From Tridacna crocea (Eukaryota > Mollusca > Bivalvia > Cardiida > Cardiidae), in contig OX031063.1 in assembly GCA_943736015.1 (NCBI GenBank), positions 5,933,001-5,997,000 on the forward strand: a stretch of 64,000 nucleotides of DNA, in the 5' to 3' direction. The translations under genes were made by a program, and so were the position numbers. Below, in pieces: positions 21,625 to 33,500 of the stretch (position 1 is its first letter; each line of letters begins with the position of its first letter). The notes beneath the pieces were generated by a model. That model was not told the origin of the DNA. It was given only the letters and a program-made list of their open reading frames with translations, and did no database searches.

Positions 21625-21626
21625 GG
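21592..21626. repeat. (TG)n followed by a run of about 19 G
   Basis: GTGTGTGTGTGTGTG then a long G homopolymer, ending at TATTTATGG. Strong quadruplex potential and a likely length-variable site. Short Gly-rich ORFs across it are artefacts. Confidence 0.8.
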
Positions 21627-21639
21627 TATTTATGGCTAC

Positions 21640-23932
21640 ACATACACATAGAGTTATTTATTTGTTTGTATTTGTTAAAAGAATTTTATGTGTACACCGT
21701 TTTCTGCAATATATTAGTCGCATTATCGAAAAAACTAATTTATGTCTTTGCTGGATGATGTATGTGGCTATCCTTCTGTTCCAGGCAGTAACATTTTAGA
21801 CTGCTCCAAATAGAAAGTATCTTCAGGCAAAAAAAAATTAAACGAGCCATTCTTGGTAAGATCCGTCTGCCGTTTGTTTGCATTGTGTTTTACGCCGCTT
21901 TCGAATATCTTCTTCTAGATGGCATTCTTAATACTCATCAATCTTACTCATCCTGGGTACAGAACCGGACTACTTTTCTATGCGGCTACCGTTATTTTGA
22001 ATTTCAACCTAAAATAAACGTTTACTCAATAAAACACTACCTGGTACTCACGTACTTCTACGCTTCCGAGTTTAACCGCTGCCAGAATTGGTCTTTGCAG
22101 TGCCTTACCCTAAGACACTCTTTAGTGTCCAATTCTGCCAGGATCGAAACAAAATTTTCAATTACAGCTCCAACGCCTGCCATCGAATCACTGAGGACCA
22201 CTGTTTGTAGTCTGTAATGGGATACATTATTAGATGTATGGTCACGTGGCAGGGGACTTGGAAACTTGTTCAGGGCTGTGGTGAATCATGTTGCTCCCAC
22301 CTGAGGGCGAAGTGGCCACACGATTCGCCACAGCCGTGGGCAAGTTTCCAAATTCACTGCCACCTGACCGTAGAACGAATTTATTATACTGCAGTTTTAG
22401 ATACCGTTCCAACGTGTGTTACGTAAAATTTCCCAGTTTTGTGATGTCAGGAATTGAGTACACTGACAACACAGAAATTCCCTTCTGCGAACCCCATCTT
22501 AATCAAAACTGACATCACTAAAATCTTGATAAAACGGGCAGTTTGGCACTTAACTAGATTATGTCACTGCAATAGACATTCTAAATATATTTACTTTCAA
22601 ATGGATTTTAACAACTTCAAGGTAAATGACCACCCATATTATGATGATTTGTTGGTCAAAGTACACGGCCCTAAGTTGCCTCAAATGACTTTAGGTTATT
22701 CTTTTAAGGTAAGACCTGTGTAATGCACTTCCGGTGAACATTTGGCAAAAATTCTAATTGGTTGTTGAAAAAGAATAAATAAGGATTTATGCAGAAATAA
22801 TATTTTTGCACATTTTTAACGGATCAGAAATTCCTTTCATGTCTATCTTGAAACTATTTTTGATACTTTTGTTTGTTTTCTAAAAGGGGAGGTAATTATT
22901 ATCTATTTTTCAATTGAGAATATAGCGGTTTTATATTTATAAATGATAATTCAAAGAAGAAAAAAATGCAAAAAATGAAAAGGTTAAAGTAGTTCAATAG
23001 TACTCAATTTTAATTATAGCTAATTTTGCATGATGATATTTTAGTGGAAATAACCGTTTTCCATTACACAGGTCTTACCTTAACGTTGTAAAGCACTGTG
23101 CACGAGTGTCGACTAGTGACAATTTGCGTACCTGACGAAGGCTTGGCTCATGTAAACCCCTCGTGTATATATTCTAAAATGAAATCAGTCATTAATATAT
23201 GTAACTTCATTCATTTATTTTCAAAAGATATCCATTCTTTCCAAAATGGGAAACTTGTAATGATATGATACTGGTTTCAACGTATGTTTGTTTTCAGGGC
23301 GACACGTATCAGTCGATCGACGCCGCGATTCTGATGTTGAAGTGTAGTTATGTATGCGGGGCTCCCGAAAGGGAAACTGTTTTTATGTGGGTTTTGCCAC
23401 GGTACATGATTGGATATGTTTGGGGCATATTATCCAATCATATCACGAGAAATTTCTTTGCAGTAAAATAAACTGACTGTTAAACGATAAAATATGAAAT
23501 TAAAAAAAAAAATGCGAAGAAGAAAATGTCAATGTATGTAAATGTTTTATTTTACATTATTTGCAAGTGGACTTCATCACTCACACGTGACGTTGACACA
23601 AAATAATACAAAAAGGGAAATGTACATGTTTCTCTTTCAGAGCAAGGGAGACAACTATGGTAACGAAAACTATAATCGATTCAAGTATTACCTCCCTTTA
23701 TAAATATTTTTTTTTTCTTTCCGATTCTGTACAAAACAAAATTTAACAACATTCCGTGCAGATAATATTTTACAAAGAGCAAACTGAAGAGGAATACCGT
23801 AAAATAAATTGACACTTGTCTAAATATAGGTCGTATGTAAAAAAGCTATCTTGTTACATGTGGTTCATTCTCCTATACCCGACATACGAGATGGAATCAC
23901 AATATGATGCCAAAATCTTAGACAAGTTCAAG
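21640..23932. other. Intergenic stretch
   Basis: No gene supported. It contains the family D palindrome (22240-22375) and an inverted pair AAGGTAAGACCTGTGTAATG (22707) and CATTACACAGGTCTTACCTT (23073). ORFs such as 21885-22217 have no recognisable domain. Confidence 0.5.
22245..22374. repeat. Family D palindromic element, copy 1
   Basis: Arms GGCAGGGGACTTGGAAACTT / AAGTTTCCAAATTCACTGCC with GCTGTGGTGAATCATG / ATTCGCCACAGC inside. About 130 bp, no coding capacity. A second copy is at 63005-63137. Confidence 0.7.
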
Positions 23933-24776
23933 TTAACCCTTTATTACACAATGCCAACTTTAAACGACCCCGTGATAGAGGCCTCCTGAAAACATAGAGG
24001 GAAAAGGAGAAAATGCTGGTAACAAGCATTTTCTCCTTTTCCCACCTTTTCTACCCTAGATCAACTAAAAATTGTATCATTTAAGCAACATTGAAATTGT
24101 CGTCTGCAAATGCTTTCAGTTTGGACATGGCTAAATTTTGTCTTCTCGTGAAGGTTTAACTCTTTACTAAATGACCAAATTTTAGACGTCCAAACTGAAA
24201 GCACTTGCAGACGACAAAATAAACATAAGAAAAATGAAATTTGTTTACAATAGGGTGGAAAACATTGTGGGAAAAGGAGAAAATGCTGGTAAACAGCATT
24301 TTCTCCTTTTCTCGCAATGTGTTTAAAAGGTTTCTATCTCAGGATTGTCTGAAAAAAAAGAAAAACATGGATTGTATGGGAAAGAGTTAAAAGCCTTTGG
24401 TGAAGATGAAAGTTACTGTTTCTCAAATAATACAGTCTGTCTTCCAAAGAATATAAAACATTGAGGAGAAAGAAGAAAATGCTAGATACCATCATTACTT
24501 CATTTTCCCATACTGTTCAAAAAAGGCTTTTGGACCTTAGGAACCCTTAACCCTTTCCCAAATGACAAACTTTTGGACTAGACCAAATTGAAAGCATTTG
24601 CAGATGACATTTTAACTCTTTCCAGAAAAGATGATTTCTGTCTATGATAGGGTAGAAAACACTGTGGGAAAAGGAGAAAATGCTGGTTACCAGCATTTTC
24701 TCCTTTTCCGACAATGTTTTCAAAAGGCTACTATTCAAGACCCGTAAAAACCATGGATTGTTTGGAAAAGGGTTAA
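23933..24776. repeat. Three family A copies
   Basis: 23933-24159 reverse and 24156-24390 forward abut, sharing a single TTAA, then 24547-24776 forward. All keep the core palindrome. A degraded copy lies at 24391-24546. Confidence 0.8.
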
Positions 24777-25023
24777 AGAGGGATTTTTTGTGTATTTTTT
24801 TTGAAGCAATTAGCAAATGTTTTACCGGATTTTATCTTGAATGAAACAGATATATTTGGCTAGTAGATAAAATCTTAGTCTGCAGCTAAAAATCTGTTTT
24901 GACCAGATTAAATCCATAAACATACCAAAAAATGCAGATCTTCCCGTACACAAATTCATCATTATGTCTGTTTGTCATTTCATGATGGAAAGTATCAATT
25001 TCGTTCATTTGTGCATTAATTCT

Positions 25024-25250
25024 TTAACTCTTTCCCACACAATGACGACTTGATGACCTTTGGAAAGAAGCCGTTTGAAAACACTGTGGGAAAAGGAGAA
25101 AATGCTGGTAATCAGCATTTTCTCCTTTTCCCATAATGTTTTCAACCCTATCACTAAACAACTGCACCATTTGGGCCACATTGAAATAGTCGTCTGTAAA
25201 TGCTTTCAATTTGGATGGGGCTAAAATTTTGTCATCTGGCAACGTGTTGA
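25024..25250 (-). repeat. Family A copy
   Basis: Starts TTAACTCTTTCCCACACAAT, with an intact core palindrome. The right end has decayed to GTTGA. Confidence 0.75.
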
Positions 25251-26133
25251 GGTTATATAATTTGTTTGTATTTTATATAATCATTATTTAAATGAGAACT
25301 ACATCAGTGTCAAATTTATTTCACCTTGTAAGCATCTTTATAATTAGAATTAGGCCTACTTGTTTCTTTAATGTTCAATAAAGAAATGGGGTGGGGGTGG
25401 CATTACTGTAACTGGTAGTAGCTATAGACACATCAAAATCTAACCACAACCATTTTAGCAAATGTTTTCATCTTGGGACAGACAAGCAGATAAACTGAGA
25501 GAGAGGGTTATACTTCTAAAGGCATGTTCCCTTTCCTAAACCAGGGTTGTGGGTACTAATTCGAATCTTAGAGAGACAATGCTAATGAGTACCCACAACA
25601 TAGGTAATGGGGGAATATTATAGTTATAACCCAATTCAGGTCATTCTATAGTTGGCCTACAACATGCAAAAAGGGGCATTTGAACACTTGCTTGACGTGT
25701 CGTCTTGGAACAGCCTGCGTAATCCAAACAGGCTGATCAGAAATTACACTTTCTGTTCTTACGTAAATTTTCTGATTTGGGAAAGTCCACTGTCCGACAA
25801 GGGCGGTCTCGGATGAGCCTGCGCAGGCTGATCCAAAACAACACTTTATGCAAATGTCAGACGCCCCTTTTCACGTATTACAGGCCATGATATAATATAA
25901 TGAACATCCTTCTAACTGCATGGGTTTATTTCCAAAAGCACCTCCTGAAATCTAAGGGAAAATTATTGAAGAGCATTTCAACAGTTAGGTAGATTCAGAT
26001 ATTAACCCAATATCTCTAACATTGCTCTAAACGTAAACTTCAAGACTAGCTTTCTGATTAGCCAACACCTCATGTCTCAGCCAATCAGATTGATACCCTC
26101 GGAAAATAGACATAAGACTCGGTTTCTACAATG
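25251..26133. repeat. Family B core and family C copy
   Basis: 25540-25610 has the family B centre (TTGTGGGTACTAATTCGAAT / GCTAATGAGTACCCACAACA). 25662-25884 is family C: GGGGCATTTGAACACTTGCT, CAGCCTGCGTAATCCAAACA, GAGCCTGCGCAGGCTGATCC, ACACTTTATGCAAATGTCAG. No genes. Confidence 0.6.
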
Positions 26134-26853
26134 ATCAACCCTACACCAGATAAAATATTTAGACCTTGTCCAAATTGAAGGTATTTACAGACGATAGTAC
26201 ATGTATCAGTGTGCCTCAAATGGTGCAACCTTGCTTTGATAGGATAGAAAAAATTGTGAATAAAGTGAAAAAAGCTGGTAGCCAACATTTTATCCTTTTT
26301 CTACAATGTTTTCAAAAGGCTTCATTTCCAGGGCTGTTAAAAGTCAGTATTGTGCAGTAGGTTAACTTTAGGCTTTTTCACATATTCATGTCCTTCATTG
26401 GGGAAAATAAAAATGCAGATGCCATCTAACTCATGAGCAGCCAAAATTTCTGTCAAATTTATACTGGGAAGCTAACATTGTGACAGTTGTCCTTGAAAGG
26501 GTAGAAAACATTGTGGGAAAAGGAGAAAATGCTGGTTACCAGCATTTTCTCCTTTTCCTACAATGTTTTCAAATGTCTTCTTTCTAAGGATCCTTAAAAG
26601 TCAGCAAAGTTGTGTGGTAAAGGGTTAACCCATTACCACACAATCCCTACTTTTGACGCCCCTGAGAAAGAAGCCGTTAGAAAACATTGTTGGAAAAGGA
26701 GAAAATGCTGGTAACCAGCATTTTCTCCTTTTCCCACAAGGTTTTCTACCCTTCACAAAACAAATTTCAAATTTTCAGTCACTTTTATTTTGTCGCCTGC
26801 AAATACTTTGAATTTGGACCAGTCTAAAATATTGTCTTTTGGTAATGGGTTAA
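26134..26853. repeat. Family A copies
   Basis: 26134-26365 forward, diverged; about 26490-26628 forward, 5'-truncated; 26625-26853 reverse, well conserved. The last two share a TTAA. Confidence 0.75.
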
Positions 26854-27266
26854 GCTATGCGTATGTCTATAAAGGGAAGAAAACATTGTGAGAAAATGTG
26901 AAAACGCTGTATACCAGCGTTTTGATCTTTATCCCATAATGCTCTCAAGAGTAATTACAAAGATGATTATTTCGAATGGATAAAATTGCTCAGCCTTTGG
27001 GAATCGTAAAGCACGGATATAAGAAGCTTTATCTGCAAATCTAAGACCAGACGGCACATTTTGTGGAGTCTGATCCTGAATCTGCACTTGGATTTACAGC
27101 GTTGGATATTTTGTGGGAATTTCTGGCCCAAACTGTCACAAAATCACATTATTTATGATTTCTTTTTTTAAATCGATTTCAATAGCCACTTTCATTTTCA
27201 CTTAATATTTAGGTAACTCCAGAAGAGCTCATGCTGAAACAGCCATTTACATAATCTGCTTAACAC

Positions 27267-27696
27267 TTAACCCTTTACCATACAATCTCAGGTTTAAACG
27301 ACCTCAAGGAGGAAGGCTTGTTAAAACATTGTGCAAAAAGGAAAAAAATGCTGGTTAACTTGCATTTTCTCTTTTTCCCAAATTGTTTATTACCCTTCCA
27401 AAGAAAAATTCTGTTGTTGAAGCCACATTTAATTGTATTGCCGATCAACAAGTCTTTATTTTTCTGTGTTAACCCTTTACCACACAATCCCGAGTTTTAA
27501 CGACCCCGAGAAAGAAAGCCTTAGAAACATTGTGGGAAAAGGAGAAAATGCTGGTAACCAGCATTTTCTCCTTTTCCCACAATGTTTTCTACCCTTTCCC
27601 AATCAAATTTCAACATTTGATTTACATTTATTTTGTTGTCTGCAAATGCTTTCAATTTGGACTAGTCCAAAATTTTGTCATTTGGTAAAGAATTAA
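27267..27696 (-). repeat. Two abutting family A copies downstream of CBP
   Basis: 27267-27472 (diverged) and 27469-27696 (conserved, core TGCTGGTAACCAGCA), both reverse, sharing TTAA. They mark the limit of the likely CBP 3' UTR. Confidence 0.75.
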
Positions 27697-27739
27697 AGTA
27701 TTGAACCATGCCAAGAAAATGTCGAAAATAACATAAAAT

Positions 27740-28643
27740 GCACTCATTCAGAATGACCTTTATTACACCTTTTGAAATGATCTATAATGACACAGAAAAA
27801 AAACTTGGAAAAGAGAAACAAATGGGGAATTGTTAAGAATGTACAAAAACAGATTGCGATGTAATAATGATTTATAATAATAATAATATTATCTGATAAA
27901 TGACGGATGTATGACAGCCTATTTATAAAGATGTACGAAGTGACATAATGAAAAAAGGAAAAAAAATGATCATTTTTCAGTCTTTTTTAAACTATTTTTT
28001 GTACAGGTTTTCTTTAGATAAAATAAACTCTTTAATATCCATCCTCTCACACTATGATATTTATAACATACACTTATTACATCCACTTTTTGACACTTTG
28101 TTCACAAAAATCCGGTAGAAACACTGGACACATATAGAGTTACACCGAGGAAAAACAAATCTCCAAATCTTGTCTATATATTACAAGCACAGTAACACCT
28201 CGAGAATTGGAACAATGGACAACCTAAGATATTACTTCAAACACGTGTCCAGACATTAACTATCAGTACTTATCAGCTTCTTCAGAGTTGTTACAAACCC
28301 GAATGGTACTTCTTCAGGGGTAAAACAGTGCCGCAGCAGTTCTGATTTCTCCTATCTGCAATCAAAACAGGTGCTGCACTGTTTTCACTTGACAACTCAA
28401 ATCTTGCAGATGTCTGAAACTCTATGTTTAAAAACATGTCATGTTCCAATAATTGAGATGCTACTGCGCGTTAAGGGGGGAAAAGGAAAACCTTCTTATT
28501 AGTCCTTCTTAAATAAGTCGAGAAAGAGAGAGAGTTACACGAACAAGACACAGTATTCTTGAACATTAAAATAAAACAGCGGGAATAGACATGATCACAA
28601 TTTTTTTCCTAAGTTTTCTTGCCTTAAACTATCTAACTTCCTG
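27740..28643 (-). other. CBP: CBP 3' UTR (inferred)
   Basis: AT-rich, non-repetitive sequence directly after the TAG at 28644-28646. An AATAAA poly(A) signal on the minus strand lies at 27759-27764, so the transcript probably ends near 27740. The stretch is free of family A elements, which resume at 27696; that fits an exon under constraint. The end is inferred, with no transcript evidence. Confidence 0.5.
27759..27764 (-). terminator. Candidate poly(A) signal AATAAA
   Basis: Canonical hexamer on the coding strand of CBP, about 880 nt after the stop codon. It is the only AATAAA I picked between the stop and the next repeat. Function inferred. Confidence 0.45.
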
Positions 28644-30500
28644 CTACAATTGTTCCACGAATCTCGACAACTGATCTTGGGGTGGTAACTGATTCAACTC
28701 AGAGTCTTGTGCTAAACTATGACCTAGACTATCAAGTCCCGCATTCTGTACTTGAGGCACAGTGCTATGAGATTGTAACTGGGATAACATCACCTGATCC
28801 GAGTTCATTTGATTAAAGTCTGGGCCCCCACCGCCCGCCATGTTTGGATGGGGTGATTGATTGGGAGGTATATGATGGGGCGACATTTGAGGTTGTCTTG
28901 GCGACGGATTGAGCTGTTGCCGTGGTGATGGGGTGGGTTGTGGGGAGCGCACAGTTTGACTGAATGAAGATGATGGGGGTGATCTCACTTGTATAATGTT
29001 TGAATTAACAGTTTGTTGCGAGAGCATTTGGGGACTGACCGGCTGTCCTCCGGCCATCTGTTGTTTTATCTGAGCCTGATGTTGCTGGACCTGCTGCATC
29101 ATATGTTGGTTGGGGTTCTGATACTGCTGCATGTTGTCCCCTTGAAATCGTTGCTGACCATAAGCCAGTTGTGTTCGTTGTTGTTGAACCGAGTTGAATT
29201 GTTGGTTTGGAAACTGGCCCATGTGCTGTTGCCCACCAATCTGTTGCTGTTGAGCTTGTTGCTGCTGAGCTTGTTGCATACGTAGACGTTGTTGTTGTTG
29301 CCAGATCATCTCCTGGGTTGGAAATGACTGATTCTGCTGTTGTAGGTTAGGCATACCTGGCATTTGTGGATTGTTTGGTCTATTCATACCAGCAGGATTC
29401 ATGCCCCCAGGAGGATTCCTCTGTTTGATAAAAGCTGCCATAAGTTGAGGGTAAGACTTCAAGATTTGTATGACCTGTTGTTGTTGTTGATGAGATGTGG
29501 GTGCCTTCAATGTTCGCATCAGCTGTTCCACAGCTTCATTTGGAGGGCCCCCCTGACCTGTGGCACGTGGTAACATTGGTCTGTTAGCATTCATCCCCGG
29601 ATTCATGTCTACATTATTCATATTAACCATGTTCTGATTTGGTGTTGGCATTCTCTGAGGCATGGCCGGCATTGATCTCATCTGACTAACATTGGGCTGG
29701 CTTTGTGGGAAGTTCTGCTGCATGGTTGTTTGCGCCATCTGGGGTTGAGCCTGAGGTGGGGCGATGGGCTGACTTTGTTGCTGGGGCTGTTGTTGGGGCC
29801 ACTGTTGCTGCATTGTGGTTTGTGGTAATCCAGCACCAGTGGATACTGGTTTCATCCCTGCTTTAGGAGGTGGCATTGTACCCACACCTGCCATCTGGGG
29901 TTTACCCATGTTTGAACCAGCCTGTCTTTGGGCAGCTTCCTGGGCTTCAAGAGCAGCCTGCATTGCAGCAGCTGGTGGACCTCCAGCAGGCTTCCCACTT
30001 GGAATTGGCTGAGTGCCGACAGGGTTTGCTGGTGAAGGTGCAGGGGCTGATGACTGTGTCCTTTGCATGGTAAGCATTCGTCGTCTCATCATCTGAGTCT
30101 GCTGTAACCGTTGTTGTAACTGTTGTTGGCGGATTTTTTGCTTAATTTGAAGACAGAATGGCACTTGACACTTATTTTCATTGCAATGTTTGGCATGGTA
30201 GCAGCACAAAGCAATAAGCTGTTTGCAAATGGGACAACCAGAATTTGTCTTCTTGCGACAAGTCTTAGTGTGAGCAACAACACGTTTCATCTTATGACAA
30301 CTAGGTAACCGACAATTAGCGTCTCTGCACTGACATGCATGCACCAGGGACTGAATACACCGTTGAATGGACTGCCGGCGATTTTCCTGAGGATCTTGTT
30401 TGTCTCCCGCTGAGGAGCCGTCGTCCAGATCAAAACCAAGTCGATCCATTTTGTGAACATGACCATCTCTCTGGTAGCACTTATTACACAGGTCAAAGTC
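28644..30500 (-). CDS. CBP: CBP terminal exon w23: ZZ end, TAZ2, NCBD, Gln-rich tail
   Basis: 618 codons and a TAG stop. It begins [20 protein letters not shown] (rest of ZZ, which binds the H3 tail in p300). TAZ2 follows at about 30060-30400 ([41 protein letters not shown]), with three HCCC zinc sites visible. A long Q/M/P-rich region comes next, then the NCBD (interferon/nuclear co-activator binding domain) at about 29415-29590, with QLMRTLKAP, a Q5 run and [11 protein letters not shown]. The tail is polyglutamine-rich with Ser-Pro motifs and ends VEQL. Acceptor TTTTGAAG is slightly unusual (AAG rather than CAG). The ORF reads on a few codons upstream into the intron, so the acceptor rather than the first Met sets the start. 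Confidence 0.96.
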   Translation of the reverse strand, partial: DFDLCNKCYQRDGHVHKMDRLGFDLDDGSSAGDKQDPQENRRQSIQRCIQSLVHACQCRDANCRLPSCHKMKRVVAHTKTCRKKTNSGCPICKQLIALCCYHAKHCNENKCQVPFCLQIKQKIRQQQLQQRLQQTQMMRRRMLTMQRTQSSAPAPSPANPVGTQPIPSGKPAGGPPAAAMQAALEAQEAAQRQAGSNMGKPQMAGVGTMPPPKAGMKPVSTGAGLPQTTMQQQWPQQQPQQQSQPIAPPQAQPQMAQTTMQQNFPQSQPNVSQMRSMPAMPQRMPTPNQNMVNMNNVDMNPGMNANRPMLPRATGQGGPPNEAVEQLMRTLKAPTSHQQQQQVIQILKSYPQLMAAFIKQRNPPGGMNPAGMNRPNNPQMPGMPNLQQQNQSFPTQEMIWQQQQRLRMQQAQQQQAQQQQIGGQQHMGQFPNQQFNSVQQQRTQLAYGQQRFQGDNMQQYQNPNQHMMQQVQQHQAQIKQQMAGGQPVSPQMLSQQTVNSNIIQVRSPPSSSFSQTVRSPQPTPSPRQQLNPSPRQPQMSPHHIPPNQSPHPNMAGGGGPDFNQMNSDQVMLSQLQSHSTVPQVQNAGLDSLGHSLAQDSELNQLPPQDQLSRFVEQL

Positions 30501-33500
30501 CTTCAAAAAAGAATAAAAAGAAACATTATTACCAAAATGTATCATATTAAAGCTTACCTCTCAAATTATTAATCCTTTAAGCAGTGCACCTTGATGCCAT
30601 AACTTCTGCTGACAGTTCGGAGCATTTTTGTGCAGTCTGATCTTAGATCTAAGCTGTCTGCTTCTCTGCCAGATATTCTTTATCTGCTTCTTTACCAGAT
30701 GACAAAACTTTAGACCTGTCCAGTTTGAAAGCATTTGCAGACGAAAATTTAAATGTGGCTCAAATGGTGCAATCTTGCTTTCATAGAGTAGAAAATATTG
30801 TGGGAAAAGGGGAAAATGCTGGTTACCAGCATTTTCGCCTTTTCCCACAGTATTTTCAAAAGGCCTCTTCTACAGGTCCATGAAACCCTGGGTCTGTTTT
30901 GTAAATCGTTAATAATGACTGTATATGCCCATTACAAAAACTTAACATGACAAGAGTTAAGTATATGTAACATATCTTAACCTTTTACCAGAGAATCCCT
31001 GGTTTTTATGACCCTGAGATAGAAGCCTTTTGAAGACATTGTGGGAAAAAGAGAATCTCAAAAATTATAGGAGTGTCGAGTTATGATCAAACTGCAAGTT
31101 TCCTGCAAGTTTCTAACAGTCTAATCTTTAACAACACAGTTTTCCAAGATGCCTATGTCAAAATAAATTATGTTCAGAGTAAAGCTTTAACTTTTGCAAT
31201 ATCTACTTGCACAATGAAAACATTTTGAGAATAGGTAAGTTCAGGTTTTCGCCAGTATGGCAAACACTGTGGGAAAAATGAGCTTTTGTATGTTATATGC
31301 AATCACCTCTTCTACACCCAAATGTTTTCAAAGCTGTCAACAAACAGGGCTGGTCCAGCAAATATCCAAACCTTAGAACACCACACAAACATGAATGACG
31401 CTTTAAGTTTTCCTAGCTAATGGTTATTTTCCCTCGATTTAACCCATTACCACACAATCCCTACTTTTGACGCCCCTGAGAAAGAAGCCTTTAGAAAACA
31501 TTGTGGGAAAAGGAGAAAATGCTGGTAACCAGCATTTTCTGCTTTTCCCACAATGTTTTCTACCCTTCAAGAAACAAATTTAAAATTTTCAGTCACTTTT
31601 ATGTTGTCGTCTGCAAACGCTTTCAAGTTAGACCAGTCTGAAATATTGCCGTTTGGTAATGGGTTAAGCTAAAAGCTTTTTCAGAAGCAACACAAACATT
31701 TATTCTGTAGCAATGCAATGACTCACAGTTAACTAAGAAATGTGCTCTTAACTTTTTACCACACCACAAAACTTTAGACTGGTTCAAATTGAAAGTATTT
31801 GCGGACGACAAAATAAAGGTGACTGAAAAATTGAAATTTGTTGTTGGAAGGGTAGAAAACACTGTGGGAAAAGGAGAAAATGCTGGTTACCAGCATTTTC
31901 TCTTTTTCCCATAGTGTTTTCAAAGGGCTTCTTTCTCAGGGGCGTCAAAAGTAGGGATTGTGTGGTAATGGGTTAAGACTGAAAAAGGGGCATTACTGCA
32001 GCGAAAATGTTCTGGCAAAAAAATAGCTCAATGCATCATGTGATGCATCATGTGATGCATGCTACTAGGGAAATCATCACATGATCATATATCCACAGTC
32101 CATTTTGTCTGATAACTGACTGAATCATGTGGTAAACTGGTCCTTGGACTTGCAGAAAATAACAAAAACCTTTGGTCCAGGTCCGCCTGCCACAGAATCC
32201 GCAGGCTGATCTAGATGGGTACTTTTTGCAGATGTATTAACTTTACCAAATGACAAAATTATACACTGATCCAACCTGGAAGCATTTGCAGACGACAACA
32301 TTAATGTGACTCAAAAATTGAAATTTGTTTCCAGCAGGGTAGGAAACATTGTGGAAAAAGGAGAAAATGCTGGTTACCAGCATTTTCTCCTTTTCCCACA
32401 ATGTTTTCAAAAGGCTTCTTTTTCAGGGTTGCGAAAACCAAGGATTGTTTGGGAAAAGGTTGTCTCCCCTTTCACAGAGCATAGTTCAAATATTTTGAAG
32501 GTTACTGGCCCTTCTTGTATAGTTTCTCTTTTCATTAACAAGCAGCCCAGGTAAATCTCTTCAGTCGTATCATCAGATACATGAAAAAAAGTGAAAAGTT
32601 TTCCAATAAAGCTTTAAAGGGCCATATAATAGTTCTAGATTTATTGTAAAACAGCGAAGTGAAAAATATACATACCGTGCATACAGAGCAATGCCACCGA
32701 GTTTCAACCTGGGCTTCACAAGTATTACATGTATACACAAAACTCTCTTTTCCCTGATTATGCAGCTCATATAACAGAGCAATAGAGGAATATTTGGCTC
32801 GTCTCAGGGACGAGAACTCGTAATGTTTATCCCTAGCGAGAGTCAACAGAGCATCACGTCCGTCCATTAAATCACAGTTAATATGGGGATCCGGGTCATG
32901 TATGGGTGGTAGGTTGGCAGCAGCCTGTGCCGAATGAAGGCGAATAACAAAGAAGACCTGTAAATAAAACAAATTTTAACTTCTTAAATTGAAAACCAGC
33001 TTTATTCCGTACCGACTGTATTCAATGTTCAAGTTTTCTTAGTTTATGACATCAATAGAACTTGTCAATTCTTCACCAGGTAAAAAATCTTGGGATTTTG
33101 TGAAGCATTTTTTGACAAAAATCTGTATGTTGCTTATATGACAGCATTTGTTCATATATTTCAAAGGGAAGTAAACATTGTGAAAACATGTTGGTTATTG
33201 GTTACCCGCTTGTTTTTCATCCTAACTTTTCCAATGAGGTTTTCAAAAGATACTTTCCTCAGGGTCATTCAATAGCAGATTCTTTAGCGAAGGGTTACTA
33301 CAATTTTGATGAAATCAAAGCTCCAGTTATCAGGAGTGATTTAGACTTCAAAATTTAAAATATTAATTATTCTCCACTAAACCCTATGTTGTGGGTACTC
33401 ATCAGAATCGCCTCATCGAGACGATTATAATGGGTATCCACAATATAGGGTTTCAAAAGAAAATTGTTGGCTTTAGGATACCAGCACTACCTCTTATCTG

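Noticed and set aside
29013-30550. Plus-strand ORFs opposite the CBP terminal exon
   Set aside because: Antisense shadows of the Gln-rich coding sequence (poly-Leu from CAG/CTG bias).
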